Shown here one piece after another: positions 36,747-44,263 of a stretch of 64,000 nucleotides of DNA. Under the pieces are notes generated by a model. The model ran no database searches, had not been told where the DNA came from, and worked only from the letters and a program-made list of their open reading frames with translations. The stretch spans positions 22,540-86,539 of the forward strand of contig JAIRVH010000172.1 in assembly GCA_031253985.1 (NCBI GenBank). Direction: 5' to 3'. How positions within the stretch are numbered: the first letter of the stretch is position 1; every line of letters starts with the position of its first letter. The stretch comes from Sphingobacterium sp. (GTDB taxonomy: Bacteria > Bacteroidota > Bacteroidia > Sphingobacteriales > Sphingobacteriaceae). The position numbers were made by a program, and so were the translations under genes.

Positions 36747-37382
36747 CTAGCGATGAATAACCTCTATTAACAGTTTGTCACAGAGTTCCTTATATTTTTC
36801 CGCAGTTAGATCACCGGACTGAATGCTTCGTATTATCCCTTTGATCTGACTTTCCAGATTGTCGTCTGAACCTATACTTTTTAGAAGTGTCTTTCCATGC
36901 TTAACTACCTGCATCTTATCAAGTATTTTTTGGTCAAGGGAGCTTTTAATTAACGAATCCAACTCGTCCAATCGGTAAATAATTTCCATAATCTGATGGT
37001 AACCGCGAGAAAAAGAGTGGCTGAATGGTCCAGCGCCAACAAACGACAACTCACATGTAGCATCCCACCAGTTATCCACTTCTGTTGCTGTTATCTGACC
37101 CGTTTTGTATTCATCGCTAGCCAATAAGAAGCAGACACAGATCGCTTTCTCGGACAGCTGAGAATTGAAAACAAGAGATTCAGCCACAGAATAGTGCCGC
37201 AATGATAAATACCTCCCTGAACCGATTACCAATACAGCTCCAAAACTCCAGTCCTTGCCGGAATTTCCGGTCCAATTAACCCAGACCCTTTCCTTTCCTA
37301 ATGGTTCAGATGGACAAAGGGAAAATGGAAAAATAGGCTTCCCGTTCTGCCAGTGTTTAAATACAAGCCCCTGTCTTTTCAT
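36747..37382 (-). CDS. PchR-like AraC sensor half, lacking DNA-binding domain
   Basis: A 211-residue protein ending where an AraC HTH would normally begin. LSEKAICVCFLLASDEY, FSHSFSRGYHQIMEIIYRLDEL and the last helix GDLTAEKYKELCDKLLIEVI mirror the sensor domain of PchR-type regulators and of the 32242-33990 protein. Two HTH-only genes lie about 500 and 940 bp away on the other strand. It could be a sensing subunit, or the remains of a split regulator. Confidence in the family is moderate because the match is by pattern rather than identity. Confidence 0.5.
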   Translation of the reverse strand: MKRQGLVFKHWQNGKPIFPFSLCPSEPLGKERVWVNWTGNSGKDWSFGAVLVIGSGRYLSLRHYSVAESLVFNSQLSEKAICVCFLLASDEYKTGQITATEVDNWWDATCELSFVGAGPFSHSFSRGYHQIMEIIYRLDELDSLIKSSLDQKILDKMQVVKHGKTLLKSIGSDDNLESQIKGIIRSIQSGDLTAEKYKELCDKLLIEVIHR

Positions 37383-37472
37383 ACCCGTTATACCTCACTA
37401 TTTTATTAAGTGTCTTGAATTGCCAAATTCTTTACTTTACGGTTACGAAGTTATAGATTGGTGACTGCCCAA

Positions 37473-37508
37473 ACTTATAAAAATCACAGCATCACTTATA
37501 AAAATCAC
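37473..37508. promoter_or_regulatory. 15-bp perfect direct repeats at 21-bp period (candidate AraC operator)
   Basis: ACTTATAAAAATCAC occurs at 37473-37487 and 37494-37508, 21 bp (two helical turns) apart. This is the usual layout for an AraC monomer pair. It lies in the 490-bp gap between the divergent sensor-like gene (start 37382) and HTH-only gene (start 37875). Confidence 0.6.
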
Positions 37509-37799
37509 CGATTTTAACTCCGCTGCTCCAGAATAGTCACAGCTATATCATGAAGGATATTTATAATTAAATTAATAATATCCTTTACTTATCCAGAAAT
37601 GGCTTCCCTATTTTTAAACCAGACAACATCTTATTAAATAAATCAACAAAAACAAATCAAAACACTTTTAATCAGCACTTTATATAAAAATGCTTAAAAA
37701 TAAATCAAGAAATAAAGAATAAATTATTGTACTGTCAAAATAGATGATTCTGACAACTGATTTAAGAATTCCGTAAAGTAATTATTGATTCATATTGGA

Positions 37800-37807
37800 C
37801 AATTTTG
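37800..37807 (+). promoter_or_regulatory. -7-like box before HTH-only gene
   Basis: CAATTTTG is one base from TAnnTTTG and predicts a ~60-nt leader to the ATG at 37875. Confidence 0.35.
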
Positions 37808-37874
37808 CAGCGAAGCTGAACTGCCGGTTACATTAAAAAATTATGTACACGATTAACCCTTTAAACGAACATTT

Positions 37875-38246
37875 ATGCCAAATAGAGAAAATTTCGGTTC
37901 AAAAAAACATCTGGATGAGGAAAACGACCTTGTTGAACATTTTAAAAGCCTTGCAGCCAAATATGCATTACAGAGGCGGCCTTTGCGGTTCTACCTGAAC
38001 AGACTCGATATGTCACTCGCCGAACTTACCCTATTGACGAAAAGATACCTTGGCAAAACGCCAAAAAAATATCTCAATGAAATCCTGGCAACTATATTAC
38101 TGTCTGAGATCATTCGGACGGAACTTCCTTTTAAAACACTTTCCCGGAAATTCAGATTTGGAACGTCATCTTCCATGGCAAATTTCGTTAAAACTTGGTC
38201 CGGAATGACACCAAGGGAATTCCGGGCAATGAATTGCCTGGTATGA
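37875..38246 (+). CDS. AraC-type HTH-only protein 1
   Basis: A 123-residue protein that is almost entirely one AraC/XylS DNA-binding domain: LRFYLNRLDMSLAELTLLTK, RYLGKTPKKYLNEI, FKTLSRKFRFGTSSSMANFV and GMTPREFRAMN. No sensor arm precedes it: only ~30 charged residues. It is followed 71 bp later by a second protein of the same build. Such minimal proteins can act like MarA/SoxS, constitutively active by dose, or pair with a separate sensor. Its ATG is unambiguous. Confidence 0.75.
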   Translation: MPNRENFGSKKHLDEENDLVEHFKSLAAKYALQRRPLRFYLNRLDMSLAELTLLTKRYLGKTPKKYLNEILATILLSEIIRTELPFKTLSRKFRFGTSSSMANFVKTWSGMTPREFRAMNCLV

Positions 38247-38317
38247 TGCTCTGGTATGGAACCCTGCAAAAAGATGTACCTGGTTCATAAAAGAATAACT
38301 GCTTAGAACGATTAACA

Positions 38318-38722
38318 ATGAAAAAGACGAAAGATTTAAAATTGAACATATATCAAGCCATTCGAAACAAATATTCACAAACTCAAAATATAGACCCTCT
38401 GATATTAAGATTCAGGGAACTGATTAGATCAGAAAATAATATACAGAAACCGCTGGAATATTATGCTGATGTTTTAAAAGTATCGCAGACCAAACTATAC
38501 CTTGTGACCAAAGCCGAACTGAAAATCACACCACGGGAATTTGTCCGTGAAATACTAATCACCGAAATACTGGAAAATCTCGTTTCAACAGAAATTCGGC
38601 TCAAAGAACTGTGTTATGGATTCGGTTTTCCAGCTCCGGCCTCTCTGACCAAATTTATTAAAACTGCCACGGGGTACAGTCCAAGTAAATATAGGGCGCT
38701 AAATTGCATTAAAGACAAATGA
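38318..38722 (+). CDS. AraC-type HTH-only protein 2
   Basis: A 134-residue paralogue of the preceding gene. The DNA-binding domain reads LEYYADVLKVSQTKLYLVTK, LKITPREFVREIL, LKELCYGFGFPAPASLTKF and GYSPSKYRALN; only ~45 residues precede it. The shared ending (RA-LNC or RA-MNC) shows recent common origin with protein 1. A long hairpin at 38792-38844 separates it from a convergent AraC gene. Confidence 0.75.
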   Translation: MKKTKDLKLNIYQAIRNKYSQTQNIDPLILRFRELIRSENNIQKPLEYYADVLKVSQTKLYLVTKAELKITPREFVREILITEILENLVSTEIRLKELCYGFGFPAPASLTKFIKTATGYSPSKYRALNCIKDK

Positions 38723-38791
38723 GGATTGAAAATAATACGCTACAATAAATTCATGACAACTTGCACAATAAATCATATAATGAATTCATTG

Positions 38792-38844
38792 ACTGATTAA
38801 ATACAAGATCCCGATGAATCAACGTCATCTTGTATTTAATCAGT
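38792..38844. terminator. 18-bp perfect hairpin between convergent AraC genes
   Basis: Arms 38792-38809 and 38827-38844 are exact reverse complements with a 17-nt loop. AT-rich ends without a long T run make it a probable but weak bidirectional terminator. Confidence 0.5.
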
Positions 38845-38852
38845 TAAGTAGA

Positions 38853-39713
38853 TCAGATCTCTTTATACCTTGTGGGCGTGATTCCTGTCACCGATTTAAA
38901 GAACCGGGCGAAGTATGAAGGGTCGGTATAGCCCAGCCCCAGACTGATCTCCTTTATTGAAAAATCCCTGATAAAGAGCAGTTTCTTCGCCTCATTGATG
39001 ATCCTTTCATGAATGACACTGCTCGCCGTCTGAGATAGAAATTTTATGCAGAGCGTATTGAGATAGTTTACAGTAATATTCATTTTACCTGCGTAGAATG
39101 ACGGAAGCTTTTCTTCTTTAAAATGAATATCAATAAGACTAATGAACTCAAACAAAATCGGATTTCCGTAATATTCTGTATGCTGAAGTTGATGAAAGAT
39201 TTCGCCATTTATGATTTCCGCCAAAATTGCCAGATCCGCCCTCAGTATATCCCTATTGGGGTGACCGCTGTAAAGTTCTTTCTTTATTCCTAAGAATACG
39301 TGCGATAGCTTATCCTTTCCATCAGCACTCAGATCCAGCACCGGATATTTCTGATACAGGGAAAAAATAAACTTTAGCTGGTCAACAAAAATACGAAAGT
39401 CATTCCGATGGATCATCAGCTGCTGGACAAGCGCACCTTCTTCAAGTCCTAGGGAATGAATACACCCCGGAAATATGAGATGAAGCTGCGCTTCTTTACA
39501 TTCATATTTGATAAAATCAATAATATGGGCCCCTTTGCCGGATTCGATAAGAAAAAGACTACAAAAATCATCCTTATGCAGGACATCGCGTTGTCTTGGA
39601 CCCCGAAGTTCTTTTAAAATGGGTCTGTCTTTCGAATTGACCCGTTCCACATATGACGTATATTCATAAATTGGAAAGTTAGCGTTTTTCATAATTCCTA
39701 TTAATTTTTTCAC
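38853..39713 (-). CDS. AraC family transcriptional regulator (cluster member 3)
   Basis: A 286-residue regulator. Sensor arm: FLIESGKGAHIIDFIKYECK, QLHLIFPGCIHSLGLE (Cys replaces the usual Gln of FPGQ). HTH: FYAGKMNITVNYLNTLCIKF, SIKEISLGLGYTDPSYFARF, GITPTRYKEI. An exact -7 box lies at 39770-39777 on the minus strand, 57 bp before the start. Convergent with the HTH-only pair. An alternative in-frame ATG is 21 bp inside. Confidence 0.9.
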   Translation of the reverse strand: MKKLIGIMKNANFPIYEYTSYVERVNSKDRPILKELRGPRQRDVLHKDDFCSLFLIESGKGAHIIDFIKYECKEAQLHLIFPGCIHSLGLEEGALVQQLMIHRNDFRIFVDQLKFIFSLYQKYPVLDLSADGKDKLSHVFLGIKKELYSGHPNRDILRADLAILAEIINGEIFHQLQHTEYYGNPILFEFISLIDIHFKEEKLPSFYAGKMNITVNYLNTLCIKFLSQTASSVIHERIINEAKKLLFIRDFSIKEISLGLGYTDPSYFARFFKSVTGITPTRYKEI

Positions 39714-39769
39714 TTTGCCGGATAATCACATTAATAAATGATAATTACCTTAAGTTGGTAGTTACATTT

Positions 39770-39777
39770 CAAAAGTA
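39770..39777 (-). promoter_or_regulatory. -7 promoter box of AraC member 3
   Basis: TACTTTTG on the minus strand is an exact TAnnTTTG match, predicting a start near 39763 and a ~50-nt leader. Confidence 0.45.
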
Positions 39778-39978
39778 GATATTTCACCGATCGGCTCATA
39801 GCACACTATTTTGAGAAATTTCAAAATTTTATGATTACAGCTCAACTATATTTATAACATAATTGTCTTATTTATAAACATATAAATTACTCAATTAAAC
39901 TATCAATACACAATTAGCAGAAGTGAAAATGTAAACTATTCCTGCGGTTTTGTAAACTTATCTATGTCACTCCACCCT

Positions 39979-40021
39979 AAAAAAAAGGCAGCAATCAGTA
40001 TATCACTTACTGTTGCTGCCT
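39979..40021 (-). terminator. Intrinsic terminator of AraC member 4
   Basis: AGGCAGCAA (39987-39995 region) pairs with TTGCTGCCT ending at 40021, with a further inner stem; on the minus strand it is followed by an eight-T run. It lies 34 bp after the stop at 40055. Confidence 0.75.
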
Positions 40022-40054
40022 ATAAAGCCGATTGTTTATACGTTTTTTTTAATC

Positions 40055-40906
40055 TTAAGCAATGAACCTATTGCGAAATTCTTTTGGATAATAACCGGTC
40101 TTGGTTTTGATAAAGATCGCAAAACGGGACATACAATTGAAATCGAGCAGATAGGTGATTTCCTTTATCGAATATGTTGTCCCTAGAAGATGCCTTTTAG
40201 CTTCGAGAAGGACCCTCTGGTCAATAATTTCCTTAGCGCTCTGTCCGAGGTGTTCCCTACAGAGAGTGGCGAGGTGGCCCGATGAAACGGCCAGCTTTTC
40301 GGCATAAAAACCGGTATTCTTCTGCAATATGAAGTGCTCGTCTACCAGATTATAGAAATTCTGCAACAGCGATGGCAGGCGTCGCTTTTCTTTGGCAAGC
40401 TCTTTGCCCAGTTCCCTATCAATCAGCCTGAGAATAAGCTGGGTCCTCGCCTCTATTATTTTAGCATCAGGCTTGCAGCTTTCAAGCTCCCTACTCAGGC
40501 TGCCCAGTTCAATGAAGATACGGCCGTAAATCTGTTTAGTGATATCGACAATCGGAATTCTGTTACTTTTTGAACTCAATAGGAAGCTGTCAAATAACAG
40601 TCTCTCCACAAGTTCTTTCTTAATTATAAGTTTATGACCTATAGCACATTCTCCAGTATTCCAACTTCTTATTTGGCCAGGAAATGAAATATGTATCTGA
40701 AGATTTTTTTCCTTATATGTTGTAAAGTCAATACTATGCGTGCCCTTACATTGTTCGAATATGACAAAAACATAGGATTGTGGCAGCCGAAAATTCTGAT
40801 TTCTGCTAGCCCCCTCTATTTTAAAATAAGCGACTTCATCCCGGACAACTGCCTTTGATGTAAAGTCCCAGGGAATGTCCATAATGGTCTTAATGTATTC
40901 TTCCAT
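40055..40906 (-). CDS. AraC family transcriptional regulator (cluster member 4)
   Basis: A 283-residue regulator. Sensor arm: VIFEQCKGTHSIDFTTYKEK and IHISFPGQIRSWNTG. HTH: FYAEKLAVSSGHLATLCREH, SIKEITYLLDFNCMSRFAIF, GYYPKEFRNR. The second HTH reads LLDF where paralogues have LGF. No -7 box is obvious upstream; an imperfect dyad (GGTACA with TGTACC, 40957-40980) lies 50 bp before the start. Confidence 0.9.
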   Translation of the reverse strand: MEEYIKTIMDIPWDFTSKAVVRDEVAYFKIEGASRNQNFRLPQSYVFVIFEQCKGTHSIDFTTYKEKNLQIHISFPGQIRSWNTGECAIGHKLIIKKELVERLLFDSFLLSSKSNRIPIVDITKQIYGRIFIELGSLSRELESCKPDAKIIEARTQLILRLIDRELGKELAKEKRRLPSLLQNFYNLVDEHFILQKNTGFYAEKLAVSSGHLATLCREHLGQSAKEIIDQRVLLEAKRHLLGTTYSIKEITYLLDFNCMSRFAIFIKTKTGYYPKEFRNRFIA

Positions 40907-41135
40907 TACTACTAATACTGATTCACAACGTCCTCTGCAAATTCTTTACCATGATGGTACAGTAATAACGAATTGTACCTGTTAATAAATGTTAAAACAC
41001 ATAAGAGACCTAGCGGTATTAGTGAAAGATAGATAAAGCTCGGAATATCGGTGATGTGGTGTAGCAACTTTTTTTATTCTAACAGTATATTTCCCGCTAA
41101 ATTTCTGCTTCCATCATTAAGATTTATAAAAATAA

Positions 41136-41155
41136 CAAGCGAAGCGATAAAATTG
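41136..41155 (+). promoter_or_regulatory. AAAGCG-type promoter module (site 7)
   Basis: CAAGCG, six bases, TAAAATTG then AAAA. It gives a ~105-nt leader to the aldo/keto reductase start at 41267. Confidence 0.45.
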
Positions 41156-41266
41156 AAAAGTATAAAGCTTTTCACATAATCTAATTTTGTAGTATATATT
41201 ATATATCGTAATCTTTTGCATAGGAGGCACTTTGTAATATATATTAAAATATGTAACTGTACGATC

Positions 41267-42211
41267 ATGGAAAAAATCAAACTATATAAAACTGATCTGA
41301 ACGTATCACGGATCAATCTCGGGGGGAATGTCTTTGGATGGACACTGAACGAGCAACAGTCCTTCGAAATATTGGATGCTTTTGTCGAGGCTGGCGGAAA
41401 TTTCATTGATACAGCCGATGCCTACGGCTGGTGGACGGGCCGTTTGGGAATTTCGGAAACCATCATAGGAAATTGGATGAAAAGCCGTAGGAATAGAAAA
41501 GAAATGGTTATCGCGACAAAGGTCGGCTCTGAATTATCGCATAGTACCTCCCCAAACCTGAGCGCTGAACATATTGCCAGATCTTCGGAGCAGTCCCTTA
41601 AAAGACTGCAGACAGACTACATTGATCTGTACTACACTCATTTTGACGACGAATTCACTCCTATTGATGTAACTCTAGAAGCCTATAACAGGCTTGTCAA
41701 AGCCGGCAAGGTACGCCATATCGGCGCATCCAATATTTCGCCCCGGAGACTAAAAGAGTCCTTTCAGTGTTCCTGGGAAAATAACTTCCCGCCCTACATC
41801 GCGCTTCAACCGCATTATAACCTGCTGGAAAGAAAAAATTACGAAATGACATATGCCCCAATAGCAGAAGAATTTAACTTATCTGTTTTTCCATATTTTT
41901 CATTGGCCTCAGGCTTTCTTACCGGAAAGTACCGAAGCAAAGCGGATATCGGCAAAAGCATTCGGGGCGGTGTGGCAGAGATGTACCTTAACCAGAAAGG
42001 ACTCTCATTACTGGATACACTGGATATAATCTCGGCAAAACATGGGGCAACCCCGGCAACAGTCGCCCTTTCATGGCTTCTACACCAGGATCATATCATG
42101 GCACCGATCGCTAGTGCAACTGACAAACAGCAACTAAAAGCTATAATAGCCGCTCCATCGCTTAAGCTGGACTCCGTTGATCTCAACTGGCTTGATGCGC
42201 ACAATAGATAA
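41267..42211 (+). CDS. Aldo/keto reductase
   Basis: A 314-residue NADPH-dependent oxidoreductase. The start at 41267 (MEKIKLYKTDLNVSRI) is chosen because its paralogue at 54281 begins with the same MEKIKL; an upstream in-frame ATG at 41216 adds an unlikely extension. Catalytic tetrad candidates are Asp and Tyr in FIDTADAYG, Lys in IATKVGSE and His in DLYYTHFDD. The NADP-binding end (PIASATDKQQLKAIIAA) is intact. It lies alone between AraC member 4 and the alpha-CTD-like protein; substrate unknown. Confidence 0.9.
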   Translation: MEKIKLYKTDLNVSRINLGGNVFGWTLNEQQSFEILDAFVEAGGNFIDTADAYGWWTGRLGISETIIGNWMKSRRNRKEMVIATKVGSELSHSTSPNLSAEHIARSSEQSLKRLQTDYIDLYYTHFDDEFTPIDVTLEAYNRLVKAGKVRHIGASNISPRRLKESFQCSWENNFPPYIALQPHYNLLERKNYEMTYAPIAEEFNLSVFPYFSLASGFLTGKYRSKADIGKSIRGGVAEMYLNQKGLSLLDTLDIISAKHGATPATVALSWLLHQDHIMAPIASATDKQQLKAIIAAPSLKLDSVDLNWLDAHNR

Positions 42212-42288
42212 AATTTCATCTGATTGAAAGACCAACAGGGAACGAGCACCTTCATCAGATTGTCCGATAAAATATATTTAAATAGCGC

Positions 42289-43218
42289 TTGAGATACCAT
42301 ATTTTTCTAACCGAAATAACCGGTGCACCCATCAGTAGTACCGGAGCAGACCCCGGGACAAAAAAAGTCACCATCAAGGGACCTGAAAAAACGATATATT
42401 CGATTGAATCCCGTTCGTCTTACGAACTCCTCGAATGCAAATTTGCTTTTCAGAGGCTTATACCTCTGAAAAAACTATGCAAGAAGTACAGCCTTGCCAA
42501 AAGTTTGGTCATGGAAATGATTGCCAACAATAAAATTCTTGCATTCCGGGCGAAAGGCGCTACCAAAATATATGTTTTTCCCCTGGATGTAATGACTGAA
42601 ACAGGATATATCCGAAATTTCCATTTCATCGCCGGAGGTCTACATAATGGTTTTCATTTAATATATGAAATCCTGCTTAATCTTGCCACAGGAATTCTGG
42701 ACGATAATGATCTGAGAAAATTTGCCGATTCAATCCATACGCTTCCAAAGGCCATCCAAAGGCCGGAAGCAGAAAGTGAAGTAATGGAAGTGTTAAGGAA
42801 AATCACAAAATATGGAAAAAAACTGGTTTCGGTACATATGAAAGGAGGCGACCTCACCGAAAAGTATAAGAAGACCATTGAAAAGCTTGAAATAAAATTA
42901 TTACACTTATCAACCAGATACGCCGGATATGAATTTATTTTAAAACTTGAAAATCCTGCACCAAAACTAGAAGTAGATATCAATCAGATTGAGGAACTTT
43001 TACATGCAGACCTCATCGATTTCAATATCCCGCCCAGGGTCTTAAATATCCTTTTCGCCAAAAATATATTTACCATTGGCGACCTACTCCGCACGCCAGT
43101 GGCAAAATTGGAAAAATTCCAGCATCTTGGGCCAAGATCAATCCTTTACCTTCAGGAATTTTTGGATGGAAAAGGTTTGAAACTCGGTCAGCTCGAATTT
43201 GAAAACGCGGGCATCTAA
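42289..43218 (+). CDS. Putative regulator with RNA polymerase alpha-CTD-like domain
   Basis: Up to 309 residues; the start is uncertain because only a TTG at 42289 is available before the conserved part. Residues ~50-105 look like a small helix-turn-helix (LKKLCKKYSLAKSLVMEMIA, then a basic turn). Residues ~235-302 match the RNA polymerase alpha C-terminal domain: IPPRVLNIL, NIFTIGDLLRT, FQHLGPRSILYLQEFL, GLKLG. Equivalents of the E. coli DNA-contact residues R265, N268, G296 and S299 are conserved, with Arg at K298. It may bind DNA like alpha-CTD or tether a regulator to polymerase. Confidence 0.6.
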   Translation: MRYHIFLTEITGAPISSTGADPGTKKVTIKGPEKTIYSIESRSSYELLECKFAFQRLIPLKKLCKKYSLAKSLVMEMIANNKILAFRAKGATKIYVFPLDVMTETGYIRNFHFIAGGLHNGFHLIYEILLNLATGILDDNDLRKFADSIHTLPKAIQRPEAESEVMEVLRKITKYGKKLVSVHMKGGDLTEKYKKTIEKLEIKLLHLSTRYAGYEFILKLENPAPKLEVDINQIEELLHADLIDFNIPPRVLNILFAKNIFTIGDLLRTPVAKLEKFQHLGPRSILYLQEFLDGKGLKLGQLEFENAGI

Positions 43219-43260
43219 TGTATATTTTAATTATCGTTGATAGTATTATAAACTATATAA

Positions 43261-44175
43261 TTAATCATTTAAGACAATCTCTAAGGTACAATGAAAATAG
43301 TTGTTTGTCAGATTCTGCAAACATTTTTCCCTGAAATCACCTATCTCGCCGACATCTATAATGCTCCCGTTCTGTGATATGTAGACAAGTACAAGAAACA
43401 TGCTCCCGGTTTTGGTGACAAAAATATCATCAATTTTGAAGCTAGATGCCGAAACTGATCTCACCGAATTATAGATGTGCCCCCATTCTAGATCCTGTTC
43501 CAGTTTTCCTCCTGCAAGTTCGAGAAAATTCTCCCGTATAATATGAAGTGGCTCTTTGATCATCGCCAGTTCAAGAATAATAACTACCAGTGCATCACCG
43601 ATGTACTGAAGAAATTCCAGGCCGGCAAAAAGCCTCCCCACAAATAGCATGGCGACAAGTGAGCCTCCGCCAAACAATGAAAGGTACCCATCTATTTTAG
43701 CAGCTTTGGTATCGGCAGACAACATTGAACTTATATTTCCGATCTTACTGTTTGAACGACTGTAATATCGTGAAAGCAAGAAACAGACTGTTGTAGAAAA
43801 TACGACAAGCGGGATGATTGGCGAAGTATTAACCTGGTGTGTCTCACCATGGTAAAAATACCTGAAAATCTTCAGACTGTTCTCCAACAGTGCGGCAGTG
43901 AGTATCCCCAGAATAAGAAGACCTTTCACCAGCGCATAAAGGGACTCATAAACAAACTGTCCCCAGGGAAATGTACTAGTCCGCTTGCTCCGGATACTGA
44001 TAATATAATATCCGGCGAAGCTTGCAAGTGCATTGACAATGTTGTAATTGCCATCAAGTAACATGGCCTCTGAATTCGATAGATAAAATGTATACCATCC
44101 GAAAATTCCCATGGCAAGGTATGCAAATCCACCAAGAAACAATGCTTTCCGTTCTACTGCCGATTGCTGTGACAT
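43261..44175 (-). CDS. Cation diffusion facilitator-like membrane protein with altered metal site
   Basis: A 304-residue inner-membrane protein with about six transmembrane helices and a C-terminal ferredoxin-like cytoplasmic domain (VRSVSASSFKIDDIFVTKTG, FREKCLQNLTNNYFHCTLEI), the CDF layout. In TM2 LLDGNYNIVNALASF replaces the usual (H/D)xxxD ligands by Tyr and Asn, and in TM5 DTKAAKIDGYLSLFGG keeps only one Asp. Zinc or iron export by the usual site is therefore doubtful. It lies upstream of the first fimbrillin operon terminator, on the same strand but beyond its end. Confidence 0.65.
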   Translation of the reverse strand: MSQQSAVERKALFLGGFAYLAMGIFGWYTFYLSNSEAMLLDGNYNIVNALASFAGYYIISIRSKRTSTFPWGQFVYESLYALVKGLLILGILTAALLENSLKIFRYFYHGETHQVNTSPIIPLVVFSTTVCFLLSRYYSRSNSKIGNISSMLSADTKAAKIDGYLSLFGGGSLVAMLFVGRLFAGLEFLQYIGDALVVIILELAMIKEPLHIIRENFLELAGGKLEQDLEWGHIYNSVRSVSASSFKIDDIFVTKTGSMFLVLVYISQNGSIIDVGEIGDFREKCLQNLTNNYFHCTLEIVLND

Positions 44176-44186
44176 ACTATTTATTT

Positions 44187-44213
44187 AAAAAAGGATGGCC
44201 AATGCTGACCATC
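44187..44213 (-). terminator. Intrinsic terminator of first fimbrillin operon
   Basis: GGATGG and CCATCC (stem about 44193-44213) with a T-rich tail on the minus strand, 50 bp after the fimbrillin stop. Confidence 0.65.
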
Positions 44214-44263
44214 CCGGGATTATTACCATACTTGAACGCGAAAAATAAATAACCAATTAAATT

